Shown here one piece after another: positions 60,009-64,000 of a stretch of DNA of 64,000 bases. This stretch comes from Paraburkholderia youngii. GTDB taxonomy: Bacteria > Pseudomonadota > Gammaproteobacteria > Burkholderiales > Burkholderiaceae. The notes beneath the pieces were generated by a model. That model had not been told where the DNA came from. It saw only the letters and a list, made by a program, of their open reading frames with translations, and made no database searches. Location: positions 5,077,165 to 5,141,164 of the forward strand of contig NZ_JAALDK010000001.1 in the NCBI RefSeq assembly GCF_013366925.1. Reading direction: 5' to 3'. Within the stretch, counting starts at the first letter, position 1, and each line of letters starts with the position of its first letter. The position numbers and the translations under genes are program-made.

Positions 60009-61052
60009 TCAATCGAGCTCGGGCCGCTCGATCAGCGCGGCCGGCCGGGGCTCGCTCGCGCCGCCGTGCGCGCCGGTCTGCCGCTCGATCCAGTTGCGGC
60101 GATCCTCGCGCGGCGTGACGCCGAAGCGCTCCCGATAAGCATTCGAAAAATGCGCCGCCGACGAAAACCCGCAGGCGAGGCTGATCTGCACGACCGATTT
60201 GCTGGTGCGCTGCAATTGCATGCGCGCCTTCGACAGCCGCAGCCCCAGATAGTATTTGGACGGCATCGAGCCGAGATACTGGCGAAACAGGCGTTCGAGC
60301 TGCCGCCGCGAGACGCCGACGAGGCCGGCGATTTCATCGGTGGTCAGCGGGTCCTCGATATTGGCTTCCATCAGCAGCAGCGCGTCGTTCAGGCGCGGAT
60401 GACGCTCGCCCGGCGCGGTCACGAACGGAATGCGCTGACGCTCCTCGCCGGCGCGCAACGTCCCGACGCCGAGCGTATCGGCGATCCGCTCCGCCAATTC
60501 GGGCCCGTGCTCGCGGCCGATCATCGCGAGCATGAAGTCGACGGTCGCCTGACCGCCCGCGCAGGTCGCGCGATCGCGGTCGATTTCGAAGATCTGCTGC
60601 GTGACGATCGAGCGTTCGAACTGTTCGGAGAACTGCTGATAGGTTTCCCAGTTCACGCTGACGCGATAGCCGGACAGCTGCCCCGCCATCGCGAGCCACC
60701 ACACGCCGTGATGAATGCCGGTGACGAGCGGCGTGCGCTGGCCGACGCGCGCGAGGCTCGCGAGAAACAGACGGTAGTCGGCGAACTGCTGAAACCGTTC
60801 GCTGACGATGATCAGCCAGTCGCACGCGATCGCGTCGCCGAACGCGGCATCGGCCGGCCATTGCGCGCCGCCCGACAGCGGCACCGCGCGGCCGTCCCAC
60901 GAACAGACCTGCACGCGATACAACGCGCGGCCGTCGATTTCATTGGCGAGATTGAGCGCGTCGACGATCGGCCCGACGCCCGACATCGACACGGGCGGCA
61001 ATGCGACGATCGCGACCTGGGTCGTGCGAGCCGGGCTGGACGTGCGGGCCAT
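60009..61052 (-). CDS. ArgR-like AraC/GlxA-family regulator of arginine catabolism
   Basis: A 347-residue protein. The N-terminal two thirds have the DJ-1/GlxA glutamine-amidotransferase-like fold (VAIVALPPVSMSGVGPIVDALNLAN). The C-terminal third (about residues 220-325) is an AraC double helix-turn-helix (TTDEIAGLVGVSRRQLERLFRQYLG, ISLACGFSSAAHFSNAYRERFG). GlxA-type ArgR of Pseudomonas activates aot and aru genes in response to arginine. It is 27 bp after the ATPase gene and followed by a 306-bp gap before astC, so it likely closes the transporter operon. Confidence 0.9.
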   Translation of the reverse strand: MARTSSPARTTQVAIVALPPVSMSGVGPIVDALNLANEIDGRALYRVQVCSWDGRAVPLSGGAQWPADAAFGDAIACDWLIIVSERFQQFADYRLFLASLARVGQRTPLVTGIHHGVWWLAMAGQLSGYRVSVNWETYQQFSEQFERSIVTQQIFEIDRDRATCAGGQATVDFMLAMIGREHGPELAERIADTLGVGTLRAGEERQRIPFVTAPGERHPRLNDALLLMEANIEDPLTTDEIAGLVGVSRRQLERLFRQYLGSMPSKYYLGLRLSKARMQLQRTSKSVVQISLACGFSSAAHFSNAYRERFGVTPREDRRNWIERQTGAHGGASEPRPAALIERPELD

Positions 61053-61079
61053 CGGGTGTCCGTGAAAGCGGGCCGCGCG

Positions 61080-61871
61080 TTACTTCAGGCTGCCGGACAG
61101 GAACTGCTTCAGGCGCTCGCTGCGCGGCGCGCTCAGCACCTCGGCCGGATTGCCCTCTTCCTCGGTACGGCCCTGGTGCAGGAACATCACGTGATTCGAC
61201 ACGTTGCGCGCGAAGCCCATTTCGTGCGTGACGACGATCATCGTGCGGCCTTCCTCGGCGAGCTTCTGCATCACCTTCAGCACTTCGCCGACGAGCTCCG
61301 GGTCGAGCGCCGAGGTCGGTTCGTCGAACAGCATCACGTCGGGATGCATCGCGAGAGCCCGCGCAATCGCCACCCGCTGCTGCTGGCCGCCCGACAGATG
61401 CGACGGATACTGCTTCTCTAGACGCGGCGCGAGACCGACCTTCTCCAGATATTCGCGCGCGCGATCTTCCGCTTCCTTGCGCTTCAGACCGAGCACATGA
61501 ATCGGTGCCTCGATGATGTTCTCGAGCACGTTCATGTGCGACCACAGATTGAAGTGCTGGAACACCATCGCGAGCTTCGTGCGGATGCGCTGCAACTGTT
61601 TGTGGTCGGCGACTTCGAGATTGCCGGCGCGATCGGTCTTCGTCTTCACCGCCTCGCCATCGACGACGATCTGCCCGGCGTTCGGCCGCTCGAGAAAATT
61701 GATGCAACGCAGAAAGGTGCTCTTGCCCGAGCCGCTCGCGCCGATGATGCTGATCACGTCGCCCTTGTTTGCGTTCAGCGACACGCCCTTGAGCACCTCG
61801 TTGTCGCCATAGCGCTTGTGGATGTCCTGTACGGCGAGCTTGCAAGCTTCAGTTTGAGTGGTATGGAGCAA
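61080..61871 (-). CDS. Arginine/ornithine ABC transporter ATPase (AotP/HisP-like)
   Basis: A 263-residue ATPase if it starts at the TTG at 61871, supported by GGGAG upstream. An alternative TTG at 61964 overlaps the permease stop but would add a non-conserved leader. Walker A is GASGSGKST (about 44-52), Q-loop MVFQHFNLW, signature LSGGQQQR, Walker [13 protein letters not shown], and the H-loop THEMGFA. It powers polar amino-acid uptake with the two permeases upstream. Confidence 0.93.
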   Translation of the reverse strand: MLHTTQTEACKLAVQDIHKRYGDNEVLKGVSLNANKGDVISIIGASGSGKSTFLRCINFLERPNAGQIVVDGEAVKTKTDRAGNLEVADHKQLQRIRTKLAMVFQHFNLWSHMNVLENIIEAPIHVLGLKRKEAEDRAREYLEKVGLAPRLEKQYPSHLSGGQQQRVAIARALAMHPDVMLFDEPTSALDPELVGEVLKVMQKLAEEGRTMIVVTHEMGFARNVSNHVMFLHQGRTEEEGNPAEVLSAPRSERLKQFLSGSLK

Positions 61872-61960
61872 GATGCTCTCCCAGTGAAGATACGGATCGG
61901 TCTGGTGCGCACGCCGCCGTGCGCAAGCGCGCGGCGCCCCGCTGCAATGTCGAAGCGCGC

Positions 61961-62674
61961 TCAATGCGTGCGCACCGCGAGATGCGCGAGCCAGCGGCGC
62001 TCGGCGCGCCGGAACAACGCAACCAGCGCAAACGACACCACGAGGTAAATTAACGCCGCGAGCCCGAACGCGTTGAACGACTGGTAGGTCGCCGAGTTCA
62101 CATCGCGCGCGACCTTCAGGATGTCGGGCACCGTGGCCGTGAACGCGACCGTCGTCGCGTGCAGCATCAGGATCACTTCGTTACTGTACAACGGCAGCGC
62201 GCGACGCAGCGCGGACGGTATCACAATGCGCCGGTACATCGTGAACCAGCTCATGCCATAGGCGCGCGCCGCCTCGACTTCGCCATGCGAGGTCGAGCGG
62301 ATCGCGCCCGCGAAAATCTCGGTCGTGTACGCGCAGGTGTTCAACGCGAACGCGAGGATCGCGCAGTGAAAGCCGCTGCGAAAGAACGCGTCGAGCAGAC
62401 TGTGCGCGCGCACGAACGCGAGGCTGTACACGCCGGTGTAGATCAACAGCAGCTGCACGTAGAGCGGCGTGCCGCGAAATACGTAGGTGTACAGACGTAC
62501 CGGCGTCGACAGCCAGCGCTTCTTCGACACGCGCGCGACCGCGAGCGGCACCGCGCACACGAAGCCGATCGCGATCGACGCGACCAGCAGCCACAGCGTG
62601 ACCGCGAGACCCGACAGGCGTTGCCCGTCCCAGAACAGATACGCCTTCCAGAATTGATTGAGGATATCGATCAT
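61961..62674 (-). CDS. ABC transporter permease, polar amino acid type (AotM/HisM-like)
   Basis: A 237-residue inner-membrane protein with five helices. The EAA loop carries [22 protein letters not shown], and an earlier [14 protein letters not shown] segment is typical of HisM-type permeases. The start at 62674 gives the usual length; the gene starts 5 bp after the stop of the other permease. The open frame continues upstream in another gene's territory, which is not real coding. Confidence 0.92.
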   Translation of the reverse strand: MIDILNQFWKAYLFWDGQRLSGLAVTLWLLVASIAIGFVCAVPLAVARVSKKRWLSTPVRLYTYVFRGTPLYVQLLLIYTGVYSLAFVRAHSLLDAFFRSGFHCAILAFALNTCAYTTEIFAGAIRSTSHGEVEAARAYGMSWFTMYRRIVIPSALRRALPLYSNEVILMLHATTVAFTATVPDILKVARDVNSATYQSFNAFGLAALIYLVVSFALVALFRRAERRWLAHLAVRTH

Positions 62675-62679
62675 GACGT

Positions 62680-63381
62680 TCAGAGCTCCGCGTGTCGCAC
62701 GCCGATCGAATAGCGGCGGTTCAGCCAGATCAGCGCGACGTTCGAGACGGTGGTGATCGCCAGATAGATCAGCGCGGCGACGAGGATGAAGAAGAACATG
62801 TTGAAGGTGCTCTTGCCGGCGTCCTGCGCGGCTTTGACGACGTCGGCGAGACCGATGATCGACACGAGCGCGGTGGCCTTCACGAGCACCTGCCAGTTGT
62901 TGCCGATGCCGGGCAGCGCGAAGCGCATCATCTGCGGAAACAGGATGCGGGTGAACACGCGCACGCCGCTCATCCCGTACGCGCTGCCCGCTTCGAGTTG
63001 GCCGCGCGGCACCGCGAGAAAGGCGCCGCGGAAGGTTTCGGTGAAGTACGCGCCGTAGATGAAGCCGAGCGTCAGCACGCCGGCCACGAATGGATCGATG
63101 TCGAACTGCGGCAGATCGAGCGCGTCGGTCAGATCGTTGACCGCCATCTGGATGCTGTAGAACAGCAGCAGCATCAGCACGAGGTCGGGCACCGAGCGGA
63201 TCAGCGTCGTGTAGCCGGTCGCGATGGCCCGCAGGGGCCGGTTGAACGAGAGTTTCGCCGCCGCGCCCGCGAGGCCGAGCAACACAGCGGCCGCGAGCGA
63301 CAGGACGGACAGCTCGATCGTCTGCAGCGTGCCGGCGAGCAGCACGGGACCAAAGCCGTATAGGAACACGCGTGTCTCCAT
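62680..63381 (-). CDS. ABC transporter permease, polar amino acid type (AotQ/HisQ-like)
   Basis: A 233-residue permease: METRVFLYGFGPVLLAGTLQTIELSV, RSVPDLVLMLLLFY, and the EAA loop GQLEAGSAYGMSGVRVFTRILFPQ. It starts at 63381 and is the first gene of the transporter-regulator operon. With its partner, the ATPase and the binding protein at 51490-52284, it makes a complete basic amino-acid importer. No strong ribosome site is visible. Confidence 0.92.
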   Translation of the reverse strand: METRVFLYGFGPVLLAGTLQTIELSVLSLAAAVLLGLAGAAAKLSFNRPLRAIATGYTTLIRSVPDLVLMLLLFYSIQMAVNDLTDALDLPQFDIDPFVAGVLTLGFIYGAYFTETFRGAFLAVPRGQLEAGSAYGMSGVRVFTRILFPQMMRFALPGIGNNWQVLVKATALVSIIGLADVVKAAQDAGKSTFNMFFFILVAALIYLAITTVSNVALIWLNRRYSIGVRHAEL

Positions 63382-63660
63382 CCAGGTTCGTTGAATTGGC
63401 GCGGATGGCGGCAGCTTCGTGGGCGGCTCGCTGCTCCGGCATGGCGCGGAGTCTCGCAAGCGGAAATCAATTTCTCAAATCCCGGGCGGGTGGCTTGCTG
63501 CGACGCAGCATGGCGCTGCCGGCGCGCGCGGAACGCTCGTAGCGCTTGGTATCACGAGGGTTATCGTTTTGTCAGGTGTGCGGCGCGCGCCTGGCCGCGC
63601 CGCGATTTCGCAAAGTTCGGGTCGCTTTTTCGATAGGCCGCGGCGACGAACAAGCCGCGC

Positions 63661-64000
63661 TCATTCGAGCGCGAGCCGAGCGCGAATCGCCGGCAGCATG
63701 TGTTCGACCGCCGCGCGCCCCTCCTCGATGGCCGGCGCCGCGCGATGAAAATCGAAGATGCCCATGCCGCCCAGACGCGGCTGGATCAGGATATCGGCCG
63801 GTTCGCCCGCGAGCCGGCTGCGCGTGATGCGCACCTGCATGATGTCGATGCTTTGCGCGATCGAGCTCAACATCGACGGCACGTGCGCGCTCGGCTTCGG
63901 CGGCACGCGCACGTCGTCGCTGGCGCTCGCTTCGGCTGGCGCCAACCAGCGCGGCCACGGCTTGCCGTTGCGGCGCAGCGCGACGGGCGGCGGCGCGGTG
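63661..64000 (-). CDS. Patatin-like phospholipase, C-terminal part (runs off the window)
   Basis: An open frame reaching the right edge of the window encodes the last ~112 residues of a protein. The segment ITRSRLAGEPADILIQPRL and DFHRAAPAIEEG matches the C-terminus of RssA-type patatin phospholipases. The catalytic GXSXG and Asp motifs lie outside the window, so activity cannot be judged. It is separated from the transporter operon by 279 bp, in which I see only a short GCTGCG-A-CGCAGC palindrome. Confidence 0.75.
   Translation of the reverse strand, partial: TAPPPVALRRNGKPWPRWLAPAEASASDDVRVPPKPSAHVPSMLSSIAQSIDIMQVRITRSRLAGEPADILIQPRLGGMGIFDFHRAAPAIEEGRAAVEHMLPAIRARLALE

Noticed and set aside
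61961..63442. Single 493-residue frame covering both permease genes
   Set aside because: The upstream part is an out-of-frame read of the first permease; the true second permease starts at 62674.

Overview
This is a GC-rich window (roughly two thirds G+C by eye, apart from one AT-rich intergenic stretch). It is packed with housekeeping and accessory genes typical of the Burkholderiaceae. The organism is most probably a Paraburkholderia or a close relative. This rests on the kind of proteins present, the gene arrangement and codon use; I could not run a search, so the genus is inference.

Left part (1-18.3 kb): a small unknown protein, a DUF218/YdcF-like envelope protein, a small secreted His/Lys-rich protein with its own terminator, a YgiN-like monooxygenase, an EAL phosphodiesterase, the ribosome-rescue factor ArfB, a VC0807-type membrane protein, the translationally coupled recC-recB-recD operon on the minus strand, and a FUSC-family exporter.

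Middle part (18.4-35 kb): an Lrp/AsnC regulator divergent from a cysteine dioxygenase-like cupin; a large MscS channel; an Rrf2 regulator and an NAD(P)H-binding reductase that share a palindromic operator; a lipoprotein; a reductase/AhpD-like/cupin operon divergent from a CadC-like TPR regulator; an orphan CHASE3 histidine kinase; an ammonium transporter; a fluoride riboswitch with crcB followed by an MFS remnant; then 1.1 kb of AT-rich, palindrome-rich DNA with a candidate minus-strand small RNA, ending at an IclR regulator.

Right part (35.5-64 kb): the mdtABC multidrug efflux operon; a secreted peroxiredoxin; a 6.5 kb cyclic-di-GMP/HDOD signalling cluster (two EAL-HDOD paralogues around a PAS-GGDEF-EAL protein and an HDOD-GAF protein). 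Last comes an almost complete arginine/ornithine uptake and degradation block on the minus strand: two permeases, an ATPase, an ArgR-like AraC/GlxA regulator, astC-astA1-astA2-astD-astB-astE, and the periplasmic binding protein at the far downstream end. The encoded proteins would import arginine/ornithine and convert arginine to glutamate and succinate by the arginine succinyltransferase route. The window ends inside a patatin-like phospholipase gene.

Most striking for follow-up: the paired Rrf2-type operators, the 11-bp-phased TGTCG repeats upstream of astC, the 15-bp hairpin between astE and the binding-protein gene, the candidate small RNA in the AT-rich region, and the signalling cluster in which one EAL domain has lost key residues.
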